64,000 nucleotides of DNA from Gnetum montanum (taxonomy: Eukaryota; Streptophyta; Gnetopsida; Gnetales; Gnetaceae). The notes below the pieces were generated by a model, which had not been told where the DNA came from, did not search any database, and saw only the letters and a list, made by a program, of their open reading frames with translations. Location of the stretch: assembly GCA_015680685.1 (NCBI GenBank), contig MNCI01026249.1:1-64000 (forward strand), read 5' to 3'. Positions 1 through 12,539 of the stretch are shown piece by piece. Positions within the stretch are counted from its first letter, which is position 1. Every line of letters begins with the position of its first letter. The translations under genes were made by a program, and so were the position numbers.

Positions 1-610
1 AAGTAGAGCTCCACCACAACTATATGATCAGTACTAGTAGTGGCAATATCCAAAGTCATGGGGGATGCCACCACCAAGGTAGCAATACCCTTATAGGCAA
101 CTAGATCCATATGGGTACTATGTTTAATGATCCATTTTTTCACATGAATTTTCCAATCATGTCACCTTCCAACATCACTACTACCCTCTAGAGTATTACA
201 AAACTCATTTTCCATCTACTAAAGGGGAATGTCCACATCCATATTATCCTCCTTATTTGTCTGCATATGTTCCTCCACCGTCAACCAAGTTACTACCTAC
301 TTCATTAATGCAGAGAGAAATTCTAACACAGCCATAACAACACAACAGAACAAGGGCTACTAACTCACAACCAACTTCTTAGCCAAGTGGTTCAAAAACT
401 AGATCATGAAAGAGACCTTTCTTTCAACCCAACAACCCAACTAAACCCTCACATACACCTATGGCTGGCAACCTTGCTTCTCCATCTCCCTTTAATCTAA
501 TTCATTCAAGTACTGTTCAAACCAAACACCTCCCAAAGTGCATACTATCATGTTAACTCGTGCAGTAATCAATTAGATAAAGGCTGAGCACCTTCCAAGG
601 AAACTATCTA
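1..610 (+). pseudogene. gag C-terminal region of element 1 (broken)
   Basis: This stretch aligns by eye with 22190-22790 of element 2. The conceptual protein is rich in Pro, Tyr, His and Gln (the PPPRQQYHYRQ and YYPPHSFAYVPPPSTK type of sequence in the better-preserved copy), as expected for the disordered tail after a capsid domain. No CCHC zinc knuckle can be read. Several in-frame stops are present. It is assigned to gag from its position directly upstream of the protease. Confidence 0.6.
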
Positions 611-3600
611 ATCCTAGAAGTCCCCTCATTTACCTTCAAATTGATAGGAATGAGCCTTGAAAGGATCTTCTAGATTCAACTTTTATTGTTAATCTAATTT
701 CCCATTAGATGTATAAGGGGTGGAACCTACCTCCACTCAAGAAGAGCAATATTTATCTTGAGTTTTTTGATTAGTCCATCATTGTTCCCTTGGGACTAGT
801 GGAGGACATTGTAATCACTATTTGTGGATGGTCCTATCCCACCAATTTCCTAGTGATCTGAGTAAACAATTGTAAGGGGGACTTCCAAATCATCATGGAA
901 AGGGCTTGGATGAGCACTGCTAATGCACGATTGGGGATTTGAAATCTTTCCCTTAAAATCTCTAAAGAAAATTCATTTAGAAAAATTGAGAGGAAGAAAG
1001 TTTCATGCATCACATATAGTGATACAAGGTACAACTGTGTGTAGAAACTATGGGCCATTAACAATGTATCTATTAAAGCATATAGTTAGTGTGATGATAT
1101 ATCTAAAATTCAAAAGTGCATGTACATAGTAGCCACAAAGCAAGATGGCATCTAGTGACTAACAACTGATCTTGGAAGTAACACACTTTGCATGGAACCA
1201 ATTGAGAGGTTAACATGTTCCTATGTAGAAGGCATGAATGAACTGGAGCAAGCTCATCACCAACTCTCTGATAATGCAAATGATGATACCTATTGGAAAG
1301 AGTTGGAAATTCTTGAAAATTTTAAATAAGAGCCCATTGACCTAAAACCTCTACCTGCTGGCATGGAATATGCATTCTTGAAAAATGGGAAGTCGGTAAT
1401 AATCAATGCAAATCTTTCTCCTAAAAAAAATAGATGCTACTAAATGTGGTAAATAAATGGTCAATAACCTTTGCTTGGTCCTATCTTGAACTTACAAGGA
1501 TTTATCCTAGAATATGCTAACATTGTACCTACACTGACCTAACCATGAAGCCAAGGAGGTAGCTACAATGATGGTTGAACCCCAGATTGAAGTAGATCAT
1601 TAAAAAGAAAATTGAACAACTCCCCAAGGTGGGTTTTATCTATTCCATTGTAGATAGTAAGTGGGTTAACCCACTCATGATTGTGCTAATGAAAGGTGGC
1701 AAGCAGTAGGCCTACATCAATTTCTGGCTATTGAACATGGCAAATTCAAAGATCACTTTCTGTTGCCATTTGTAGATTAGGTGTTGGATGTCATTTCTAG
1801 GCAATACTACTATAGTTTTCTAGATGGTTATAGTAGTTATAACCAAATCTAGATCACACCAAAGGATTAGGCAAAAACAACATTCATAAGTCTATGAGGA
1901 AATTTTTCATATTAAAAGATGCCTTTTAGCCTATGTAATTTTCCAACCACATTCCAAGACTTGGTCTTGAGTATTTTTCAGTAGTATATTGGTAGCTAGA
2001 TAAAAGTCTTGATAGATGACTTCTCCACCTATGGAGCTACATTTGAGCAAGCCGTGAACCACCTTGAGAAAGTGCTTAAAAGATGTGTGAAGACTAATCT
2101 TCAGCTCAATTAGTAGAAGAGCCATTTGATAGTCTAGGAGGGCATTGTCTTGGGGCACAATATTTCACAAGCAAGAATTAAAGTTGACTCTAAAAAGATT
2201 AGGGTCATCTAAGGAATTACCCATCAACCAAAAACTATAAAGGATGCTTAGTCATTCCTTGGATACACTAGCTACTATTGGTGATTCATAGAGAATTCCT
2301 CTAATATTGCAGAAATATTGGTCAAGCTTACAAAGAAAGATGCTCCATTCATCTAGACCAAGGAATGTGAAAATGCATTCTAGAGCCTTACATAGAAGCT
2401 TGTAGAGACTCTAATTCTACAAGTACCTAACTAGTCCAGATCATTTCATATCATGATAGATGCATCAAATTAAGCCTTGGGAGCTATGCTTATGTAGTTG
2501 GATGATAAGAAACATCCATATTACATCCACTGTGCAAGTCAAAGCATTGTGGGTGTACAACTAAACTACATCATCGTAGAAAAAGAATTGATGGTAGTGG
2601 TATTTGCCTTAGAGAAATTTAGGCACTATGTGCTTGGATACAAAGTGTTTATGCACATGGACCATAGTGCAATTCGCTCCCTAATAAATAAGCCAACAAT
2701 AAGTCCCTCTATCATATGGTGACTAGTGATCTTACAAGAATTTGATTTGACAATGGTAGATCAAAAGGGAACTAAAAATGTAGTCACTAACCACTTGTCT
2801 TGGTTATTTTGGGACAACAAAGAGGAGGAAAGTCCATTGTCTAATTAGTTTCTTAATGAACTCCTCTTTGCCAGGGCTATAACTGAACAATTGCCACTGA
2901 GCCTATATGATATAATGACATTCTCATCTATCTTCTCACTAAAGAGATGCCACAAGAGTTGAACCACCAAAATAAATAATAGTTTCTTCACTAGGTGAAA
3001 TGCTTCATGGAGATCAATGGGCATCTCTACCAGGTGCCAATGTCCTAGTTCATTGGTGTGTCCTTGATGCTGATCAACTACGCATTCTCCATGATGCTCA
3101 TGAGAGTCTTTGTGGGGGCCACTATGCTAGTTGATGCACAACCATTAAGATCATCATGGTAGGGTATTATTGGCCAACACTTTTTAGGGATGCTAACCAA
3201 TTTGTCTGTTCTTGTGAATGTTGCGAACATGATGCTGGAATGACCACTTAAATGGAGGAACCTCAATAGTGGATCCAACCACTAGAATCCTTTGACATTT
3301 GAGGCATTAACTTCATGGGTTCCATCACACCCATGTTAAATGGAAAGGCATACATCATAGTTGCTATTGACTATTGTACAAAATAGGTAGAAGCAGTAGG
3401 CATCACTGATTGTACATCTTCTACTATTGCTCAGTTTGTATAATGGAATGTTGTAAATAGGTTTGGTATGCCATGTGCATTAATTTCTAATAATGGAACC
3501 TAACTCACAAGAACTACCATTTCAGAAGCTCTTGCAACACTTGGGGGTTAAGCATAAATTAACAACTTATCATCCCTAACCTAATGGTTAGGCTAAGGTT

Positions 3601-4200
3601 ATAAATAGGGAAATTACTAAGATCCTAATGTGAACAATTAGCAAATATAAGAGGGATTGGAGCATGAAACTCAATTATGCCCTATGGGTCTATTGCATCT
3701 AGAAAATTCCTATAGGCTACTCTCCCTATGAGCTCATGTACTTACCAACTCTTCCTATTTAATCCTAGCTTCATACACTTTCAAAAACTTGTGACCTTGA
3801 CATTGACTTAAGTCTAGCACAAAAAGAAAGATTAATGAAGCTTAACTTGCTAGATGAAAATCAATTGGTGGCCCTATGATCTAATGAATTGCACAAGGCA
3901 TTTAACAAAAAATGCATTAAACGTAGAATAAGAAAAGTAAAATTCTAACATGGAGATAAGGTTCTCTACTAAAACCCCACACATGTACCTCAACAAAATA
4001 AATTCCAAACATTGTGAAAATCACCTTATATCATTTATGAAACCTTTCCTTATGGGGCCATGTTAATCTACAAACTTGAGAGCCCAAGTAAAAAACAACT
4101 GGTCAACATGCAACAAATCAAACCTTTCCATGAGCATAAGGAACCTAGTATTCGCAAAACCTCTTCAAATGGAAAACCATGCTTAATCTTTGGATCTCAT
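611..4200 (+). pseudogene. pol of element 1: protease, RT, RNase H, integrase (broken)
   Basis: The order reads as follows. Protease near 660-710 has the active-site-like LLDST followed by VNLIS. RT spans about 1580-2400, with FLDGYSSYNQI near 1820 and the catalytic pair IDDF at 2011-2022. RNase H spans about 2440-2830 (MIDASN, then YIHCASQSIVG, KELMVVVFALEKFRHYVLG and HSAIRSLINKPT). The integrase zinc-binding region lies near 3090-3240 (HDAHES through CSCECC) and its catalytic core at 3290-3620. The second integrase aspartate context reads ALISNN, where SD is expected, so the catalytic Asp appears to be Asn. The RNase H region is the best-preserved open stretch (2498-2722). Many stops (TAG for CAG or TGG) make it nonfunctional. 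Confidence 0.82.
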
Positions 4201-6175
4201 TTTTTTAACTTATTCATGGGGGAGATGGCCATCCATGCTAACTATATAAGTGGCTTCTTAGTTTTTCATCTTTTTGTTTTACACATTTTTGTTTTACACC
4301 TTGTTATTTTTACAACTTTTTATTTTACGTATTCTTTATCTTACATCTTTTTGTTTTTACATTATTTTTTTCCAATATTTTGTTTTACAAAATTGTTAGT
4401 ATGTTTTATTTTTCTTAAATATTTTACAATTTCTTGTATATTTTTCTTTATTTTGGTGTGATTTGATTATTGTGTTTTAATAATAATGCACCTTATTGCT
4501 GACTAGGTATAGTGTGGTTTGTTTGATGTGGGCATGTGCTATCTGGTAATTTGATTATTGGTGTCTAGATTCTAGCTTTGAATTTTGTTACTGATAACTA
4601 AGTTATGGTTTCTTTCTCATGAAACATGTAGTGATTCCATGACATCCACCTAGCCATAGACTCTATGGTTTTCCTTATTCTAGAAGTATGAGGTCCCTTT
4701 TTCATTAATAGAACTTTAATAAACTTTTGACCTTGGTAGTTTCCAGACTTGAAGATAACTGAAAGGTTTGAATAGGGTATGACTTCAAGGGGACTCAGTA
4801 CTCTTTGTACCTTTTTGCTTACATGGGTGCATGTGTGTTTTCATGGATTTCTTACTATTCTATGTTGACCAATAATAGGAGGTTAAATAAGTCTTTGCAC
4901 GATGTGGTTCCCATTTTAAAAAAATGATGGAAATTCAAAGCACACACCTTAGACAAAAAAAATAGGCTACAAGAACTAGTTATGGGATAAGAAAGACATG
5001 TTATCCATGCCTAAAGGTTCCCTCTAACTAAGGCCTTTCTCACTTCCTGCTTCTCTTTTGTTTTTAAATAAGGAGCAGTGGTTGTTTTATAAGAGCACTC
5101 TTATATCTCAAGGGGGTGGACTATTGTTAGAGTGGTGATGCAAAGTCACTAAATGTGGTTGGTTTCGATCTAGACTAAGGATAAATTTTATTATGTCAAT
5201 TAACCACAAAATTTAGAAGGGACCTCATGTGACCTTAATTGAGAACTCCATTCCACTTTCTCTCTCATTCATCTATGCTTTCCATGCCTCACCTCACTAC
5301 TGGTGTTCATGTTCTTGTTTGATATGTCAAAATTCTTAGGTAATTTCTTTCATTTTTTTGTAATTAACTTTTTGTAATCATTAATCACCCATGGGGCCCA
5401 TGGACTCCTTTGTTTGAGGTTATGCAAGGGCAACAAAGGGCATGTGCCTGCTTTGGGGAGGATTCACTTGCATACCTTTTGGTTAGATTAATTAAGTTCT
5501 TTATCCTTAGACATTCTCACAATTAAATCCTTTGGTGTGCCCCATCGATGACATCCAATTGTGCACATCTTCACAACATTTTTCAGTGAAATCCTCTTTT
5601 TATTATTGTGAATTCTTTAAAGTTTTTCAAGTATTTCATTACATCTGGGCTTTTCAAAATTTATTAATGGATCGCTTATCCATTTCACCACATTTCTCAA
5701 TCTTTCAGTTAACACTATTAAAGGAATCAATCCACCATAATCATAATCTAGCCAAGTGGAACTACTAACAAGACAAGGTACTTGAAAGCTATAAATTATA
5801 GATTACACACTAATTCATGATTTTGTTGTGATTGTAGTGGGAAACATAGACTGGAAGCAAGAGTGTCTTCACCAAAGAATAAGAAGCACCACCATGTGAC
5901 AAAGAGCCTTCAAGATCATTGAATCTTCTCCCTCGCTCTTTAGCTACCAAAGGAGTTGAATGTTAGTTTTGGCTAGGGTGTTTAATTCTATTATCATGAA
6001 CACATAATTTTGTAAAAGATTGTTAATCCATACACTTGGGCACTTAGAGTTTGTCTATTTCATCTGAGTCAGTTTGCATATCAATCAATAATCCCATACC
6101 TTTCCAATATTTTGTAAAGGACTTGTTCCTCCTTTTGTTTACTTGAGGAAAAGTTTTCATATAGTCATGGTGGTA
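4201..6175 (+). other. Long 3' non-coding tail of element 1
   Basis: About 2 kb separates the integrase end from the 3' LTR, and no recognisable domain was found. It is shared collinearly with 26400-28371 of element 2, so it is part of the element and not host DNA. It begins with T-rich repeats in which TTTTGTTTTACA recurs about every 18 bases (4265-4400). Short open frames here (for example 5532-5768) show no motif. Athila elements often carry an env-like frame at this place; a decayed env-like frame is possible but not demonstrable. Confidence 0.7.
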
Positions 6176-6805
6176 TGTTGAAGTGTATTTTGTTCTGCTA
6201 TGATATTGGAGCCTTGATATTGGATACTTGATATCGGGGACCAAGAAGCAATGTTGGATATTTGATATCACAGGATGCATGTCAACCTATAAATATAGCG
6301 CTTGGACACATAGTTTGGGGATAATTTTGTCATAGCATAGCAGAGATCTTGTAGTTTCTTTTATCTGGGGTTAGAATATTTTCCAAAGCGCTCATAGTAG
6401 GAGTCATTGAGTGTACGAATCTTTATTTGAGCACTATTATACATGAGCATGGTAGTGTGTGCAGCAATAAAGATGAGCTTTTTGATAAACCTTGCACCAC
6501 CTTGTCTAGATTAAATATTTTATTTATGAATTTAATGTTTTATGTAATTTTATTTAATGCTTTCAAGTAATTAAGCTATGTTAAGTTAGCTAAGTTAAAT
6601 AATAATTAATTAAGCACATAAGTATGAATTCTTTGAGCATGCACATGACAGTTGGTAATCATAGCAACACTTAACGTTTGGTAACCTAGCAGTGTTGTAC
6701 ATGTTCAGGATGTATATAGGAAGTGGGACTAGATACTTATGTTAGGATTAGTTAGATTAAATTAACCATTGGAAAAATTACTACATTCCTTTACTTTAAG
6801 CATCA
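6176..6805 (+). repeat. Partial 3' LTR of element 1
   Basis: It starts TGTTGAAGTGTATTTT after a purine-rich run, matching the LTR starts at 19163 and 28372. It carries the repeated GATATC/GATATT motifs and a CCTATAAATA promoter-like box near 6288. Similarity to the other two LTRs stops near 6805, so about 230 bases of the LTR 3' end are missing, and sequence not found in the other LTRs follows. Confidence 0.8.
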
Positions 6806-8390
6806 AAAAGGGCCTAAATATTCCATGATAAAAATAACATTGAGATGTGAGAGAGGAGGGCTTCATCCTTGATTTTTCAAGATCAACATTTGTCTCATGA
6901 TTCATGTCCCTAATATGTGAAAAATATGGTATGATAAAAAAGCATTATGAATAGTAGTAGGAACAGAAAAGGAATGAGATACCTTTTGGGATTTTTAAAT
7001 TGAAAGTAATATTTAGGCCTCTTCTTTTTATGTTACACTTAGTATTTTCATTACTAGTTGTATTGAAAATTTCTTTTTTTCCAAAGAGGAATTTTCTTTA
7101 AATATAAAGAGTTTATTAGTACATTTAGAATTAAAAGGATTAGTAAAAAATTATTGAAAAAGACTTTATTTGTGCCTATTGAAAACTATTATTATTTACT
7201 GTTTTTGAAAATTGTTGCTTCTTTTCCTCAAGAACAACCTTTTTATTTAGAACAAGATAAATTCTAATAACATCACCTTCATAATGATAATACTTGTAAT
7301 ATCCTTTCCAATGATACTATATAATTTTTTGGGAAAAATACTAATTATCAATGTTAAATTTAATTCCATCTTTTTCAATCATAAATCAATCTTTATAAAA
7401 TAACATGTTCAATGCATAGAATCCAGTAATAATTTTAACTCTATCTTCAAGATTGTGCCAATGTTGCTTACAATTTTGCTTTCAACACTTTAAAAAATAA
7501 GAGAAATATTTTCTAATTCAATCCAACAAGAAATTTTAGAGCATTAGAAAAATATGAATGAAAATTTGCTTTTTGTTTCAATTAATAATGGTATTATGTT
7601 GATCCATAAAAAATTTAATATTCAATGATTTCTCAACCATTTTAGAATTGGCTAGTTCAATAAGGAAAAAAGATTCAAAGAAATAGTAGACATGGAAAAC
7701 ATTAATTTCATAGCATTTAAGGATAAGCAATATTGTTAGTGTAAAATCCTTATTTTAGCAAACAATCCAATATTTTGCAAAAGTATGTATCATGAAGTGA
7801 TATTGTTTGACAAGGATTTATATAAATCATTAGGTAGAACATAATTGAAAGCTTCTAAATTCTTCATAGTCTCTACAATATAAGAGATATTAGTATTTTC
7901 CATATTTATTTTATTCCTCACTTTACAAAAATCCTAAAAACTCTGCCAAAAACCATTGATATTGACAAATCGTTGAGAGAATTCATCATGCAAAGACTCT
8001 GTTGATAACAAAAAAAGCATCTAACCCTAATAAGACATTTTAGCTCTAAAGGACCTACATCAATGTCACTCCTTCCAACTCATCATCATCTATGCTTACA
8101 TTTTTCTAGAATGTCTATCTTTGGTTAGGTTAAAATTTTCAATGACAAATCTTCATTAATGCCCAAAAGCTCTTAGAATGTTGTCAAATAGGTTTGAAAG
8201 TAAATAAAATCCAAATGCCATGCCACAATGTTCATTATTACCATCCAAGTCCTATACTTGAACTATGTTGACTATACACAATGTGTTCTATACAATTAAT
8301 TCATTACTTCTAGAGTTTACAATGATTATTAAAATTGTGAAAAGATGGCTCATCACTCACAAAATAGCACATCCATTATCAATCTCACTA
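6806..8390. other. Unassigned AT-rich sequence with a short inverted repeat
   Basis: No coding domain or RNA gene was recognised. A 12-base core GGCCTAAATATT at 6811-6822 recurs inverted at 7008-7019, about 200 bases apart, starting exactly where LTR similarity ends. This could be the end of a small foldback or MITE-like insertion, or chance in AT-rich DNA. Nothing else was noted up to the LINE poly-T. Confidence 0.35.
8381..8390. repeat. Candidate LINE target-site duplication, left copy
   Basis: AATCTCACTA stands directly before the poly-T (LINE poly-A tail in reverse). It matches AATATCACTA at 14001-14010 at 9 of 10 bases. Confidence 0.5.
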
Positions 8391-8900
8391 ATTTTTTTTC
8401 GGAAAATATCGAGTGAATTTATATTCCAAAAAAAGGGAGCTATACAGCTATACAATGCAGGCCAGGGCTGTTGGCCTCACACCGGGCAAGGAAAGTGCCC
8501 AGAAATTCCCAAGGCCTACCCCACCGTGAGCATCCCCATAGGTAGTTGGCCTTCCTTGCCCTGGCCATCATCACGCAGACATTCACAAAATACTAATTAC
8601 AAATGATGGCCCCCCCTGAGGCACCCCCCCCCCTTCCCATCGGCTACCTCCCGCGTTGCCAAAGGTATCTTCTTTTATCGTTGGCGAGTCCTCCTCCAGG
8701 GTTGGTCTCGGCGGGTCCCGATCTTGGATGATACCTTTGGTCATAGTAACCCCCTCACCAAAAAGCCACCTCTTTCGCTTGTGCTATTGCCTTGGATCCG
8801 GATGATTCGTTGGTTGAAGCAGCAGGGTGGGAGCACTAGCCAACCACAGGGCTCGAATCACCCCCGGATGTCTGCCAGGACGACGCCTCCACAGGGACTC

Positions 8901-11900
8901 CTAGAGGAACAACAGGAGGTTGATGGGAGTTTTGTCATGCATGCACTGAAGGAACCTAAAGTGCACCCCGTTTAGTTTATGGTGCGAACTAGAATGGATG
9001 AAACAACGCTCAACCAACTCCGCCGCCACCTTCCAGTTGGGTGAGAGGGCCATCCCCCTAATATGTCCACTAGTCGTCTTGGGGATGGGACCCGAGAAGA
9101 AATCAAATGTCGTCGCATGGGAACCAGTGATCGAGGAAATGTGTGCACCTGTAATGGACACTCTGATCATGGCTGCAACCGAATCAATTGTGATAATGAT
9201 CTGATGTCCCCTAAACATAGTAGCCTCCTCACCCCAATTTACGTAGAAGGAGTGGGTGTCCATCTCTGGGTCAGCCACCATATTGGGTAGAATTTGCATC
9301 CACCTCATGCACGAGACCCAGTGCCAAAGATCTGGGTGCCGTTGGAGGGCAGTCATAGGTGGCTCGAGGTGGACATGCAGATCCATTGCAACGATGATCT
9401 CCTGCCAGAGTTTTTTGGCCCTGCCAGATAGCACGGCCAGAGGAGGGAGGGCCACCCCTTTAAAGATGCAGTCGTTCTTGGACCTCCACAGGATCCAGAG
9501 CGTTGCTAGTGTCAGCGAGTTGTCAGAGAAATCTAGGGAATGAAGACCTACCATACGCTAGAAATGCCTTGTCACGTGGCACTCATGCATGAAGTGCTGT
9601 AACATTTTTGTGTGTTGATTACACAGTCGGCAATTGGTATTAATTGCTAGGCCACGTGTCTGAAGTAAGGCCTACACTGGGAGGGCCTGGTCAAGGATCA
9701 ACCATCCAAACATTTTTATTTTCTCTGGGAGGATGCCCTTCTAGAGCCACATCCAACATGGATCGGTCATGAACTGTTGTTGGAGGAGCTATCGGGGATG
9801 CATGGAGATCTCATCAACATGGCACAACGACCTTACATGCGCACAAAGCTACCTCTAGACATGAGAATCGAAGCTGGGCACGGTCCAGGGACTATATTTT
9901 TGCTACAAGATTTGCACCCAGAGGGAGGGGTTTTCATTCATAGCAAATAGTCATCGGAGAAGTCTTTGGCATCCTAAGGTGGCTTCAACTGTGAAAGGGA
10001 GGATTCCAACCCCCCCCCCCCCCCACACGATGCGAGGCCATGCGGTTTTATCGCAAGCCACCAGGTGCATCTTTCCCCCACGCCCCACCCTTGCCGCCCG
10101 ACCACACAAAATGACAGATAATTTCATCTATTTTAGTGGCAACTATAGAGGGTGAAGAGGCCATCGAGGTTGCAAACCTCGCCATGGACCCCAATACCAT
10201 AGATGCCAGCATGATTTTCCCTTTACGGGACAGGAAGCTATTTGTCCAGTGCGTCGTGCATTTTTGTATTCTCATAATGAGGGCTTGCCACGTTTACAAT
10301 TAGTGGCAGTTGTGGATGTGGATGCCCAGATATTTGTCATCCGCCTCTCCTGGCAGGATCCCCAGGGTTTGAATGATCTTGCTGCATATCGCAAGGTGGG
10401 TGTGCATGAAAATTAGCACGGATTTCCCTAGGTTGCATGCCAGACCCAATTCCCACTGAAGCTGATTTAACACCCTTGTTAACGCCCCAACCTGCGGCAC
10501 CGCAGCGCTGGTGAAGATCATGGTATCGTCTGCATAATGGGCGGTGAGGCATGGGATGCCATGCATATTTAGCCCTTGGACCCCTTCTTCGGCATAGTAT
10601 GTTTGCAGGAGGTCCATCATCATTAGGAAAAGGAGCGGAGAGAGGGGGTCACCTTGACGGAGCCCCTGTTCGGTCTCGTGAAATCCCCACAGATGCCCAT
10701 CAATGTCTAGCAAGAACTGCCCTCACCATTGAATCTGCAGGTAGAGCTCCACGAAAGCCTTGTCGAAGCCTTTCGCGTGTAGCACCATCCTCAACGCTGC
10801 CTAACTCATGAAATCGTAAGCCTTGGTTATGTCTAGTTTGATGCAGAGGCCCGGTAATTTAGCAACCCGAAGGGAGTGGTGAATTTCCTGTAGCAGTAGG
10901 ACTTGGTCTTGAAGATGACAACCCTTCATAAAAGCTGCCTGATTTTTCCCCACTAGGCGTGGCATGAGGGGCCACAGCATGGCCACATGCATGCTAGAAA
11001 ATAAGCATAGTAGCAAGTTGCAGACTCCAATGGGATGAAAGTGTCCTGGGGATGTGGCTTATTTGTTTTTGGCAGCAGGACCACGCAAGAGTAGTTGATT
11101 TCTTTGCAAACTTGATTCCATGCTAGCATGCAATCAAAAGTGTCGAGTAGGTTCGCCCCCAGGACGTCCTCGAAGTCACGGAAGAATTCAATGGGCCACT
11201 CGTTTGGCCCCGGGGCCTTATCTGCCGGCATATCCTGCAGTGCGCTTCAGAGCTCCTAGCGTGAGAACGGCTGCAAAAGCCATGAATTATCAGCTGAATT
11301 TAAAATTTTCTGCACTGGTACTGAAATCGAGTCTGTAGGCTGCCAATTCCAAACCTACTGCCAGTATTGTAGCAATCTGTCCACGCTAGAGTGTGGGTGT
11401 GTTGGTTCTCCTTGCAAAAAATACTACAGCGGCCGTTGGTGAGTTCCACGGTGTGCCTTCGCCGCTATAAAAAAGAATTTCATGTGTCGATCCCTTACCC
11501 TCAGCCACTGCATGCCGGCCCATTGGTGCCAATATTCTTCCTCTTCTTGGTGCAGTAGTTGTAGCTCTGCCTGGAGGGTAAGCTCCTCGTGGGTGTGGTC
11601 GGCCACTTGCTCCTGTTGCTACTGAATTGCTTGCAACTTGGCCTGGATCTGGGTTCGGTATCCTTTGAAACTATATTTTTCTGCTGTTTCAATATTTTTG
11701 ATTTGATTTTTGAGGGTCTTTAACCCATTTTTCAGGAAATCGCATAGGTCCACCGAGGTCGGATATCCCTACCAAATGGTCTGAACAAGCTCACCCAGCT
11801 ACGACTTGCTTAGCCAGGTACATTCAAACCGGAATGGGTGGGGGCTCTAATGCACGTCACGTGCTAGCTAACAAATGATGGTAGCCATCTGAGCCCCGCC

Positions 11901-12518
11901 GTAGGCATGGATATCCCAATCGATTAGTAGTGCTGTACTGACCCACACTCGGTCAATCCGGGATTGAACTCGAGCTGTGCCTTATCTATGATTACTCCAA
12001 GTGTACTTGCACCCCACGATTTCGATGTCGAAGAGATCCTGACACTGTAATAGCGTGAGAAATTTGGGCGCCCCTGGGGGTTCTGCCATGCTATCACTAG
12101 TCTTCTCCTAGCTGTAGAGCCTTTGGTTGAAGTCTCTAATTAGTAACCAACTGGCGTTGTGGGGGATAAGCCCCACGACCCATGAAAGCTCCTGAAGGTA
12201 GCCTTGCCAGCCCTGAGGGCCGTAAACATTGGTTACCCACACGTTCGAGCCCGGTAGGTGCATCGTGATGCACCAATCGGAAGTGTCTAGGACATACGAG
12301 TCCACCTTAGTGAGGACCGCGAGGCCTCCCACACACCCCCTGTTAGCCACCAGATGGTTATGCCACCTCGGCCATTGTAATACATGAGCTTCCGTCTGTT
12401 GAAGTTTCATTTCTTGTAAACACACAATATCACACCTCTCGTCTCGCATCATACATTGCAGGGTATGTCGTTTGTATGGGGTACCCTGACCCCTGCATTT
12501 CCATGAGAGGACCTTCAT
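8901..12518 (-). pseudogene. LINE ORF2: endonuclease-reverse transcriptase (broken)
   Basis: The minus strand starts with MKVLSWKCRGQG, the typical start of plant L1 endonucleases. CLQEMKLQQTE, VTNVYGPQGWQGYLQ and WLLIRDFNQRL follow (the family usually has GDFN, so the G is changed to R here). RT motifs follow: PNEWPIEFFRDF (11180-11220), NQAAFMKGCHLQDQVLLLQE, LDITKAYDFMS, GLRQGDPLSPLLFLMM (about 10620-10670) and catalytic AHYADDTMIF (about 10520-10550). A Cys/His cluster CRLCN...HFMHECH at about 9575-9640 fits zf-RVT, followed by WILWRSKNDCIFKG. The final 200 residues are open (8901-9554) but I recognise no RNase H signature in them. Stops and frameshifts split it into at least six pieces. 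Confidence 0.83.
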
Positions 12519-12539
12519 GGAGACAAGTGTTGGTGGTAA

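Larger units (their letters stand above)
1..6805 (+). mobile_element. Element 1: degenerate Athila-like Ty3/gypsy LTR retrotransposon, 5' end outside window
   Basis: The window opens inside the gag region. Decayed protease, reverse transcriptase, RNase H and integrase follow in the Ty3/gypsy order, then a long non-coding tail and a partial 3' LTR. The whole stretch is collinear with element 2 (about 22180-28950), which fixes its identity and orientation. The RT catalytic context IDDFSTYG (around 2011-2034) resembles the MDDFSVYG type of the Athila lineage. Stops and frameshifts occur throughout, so it is non-autonomous. The 5' LTR and first part of gag lie upstream of base 1. Confidence 0.88.

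Noticed and set aside
4060-4461. 133-codon frame with a Phe-rich hydrophobic end
   Set aside because: Its start is the end of the integrase region, and the rest is T-rich repeat sequence of the element tail.
8998-9543. Plus-strand open frames over the LINE
   Set aside because: The GC-rich LINE ORF2 on the minus strand carries the recognisable motifs; these are antisense shadows.
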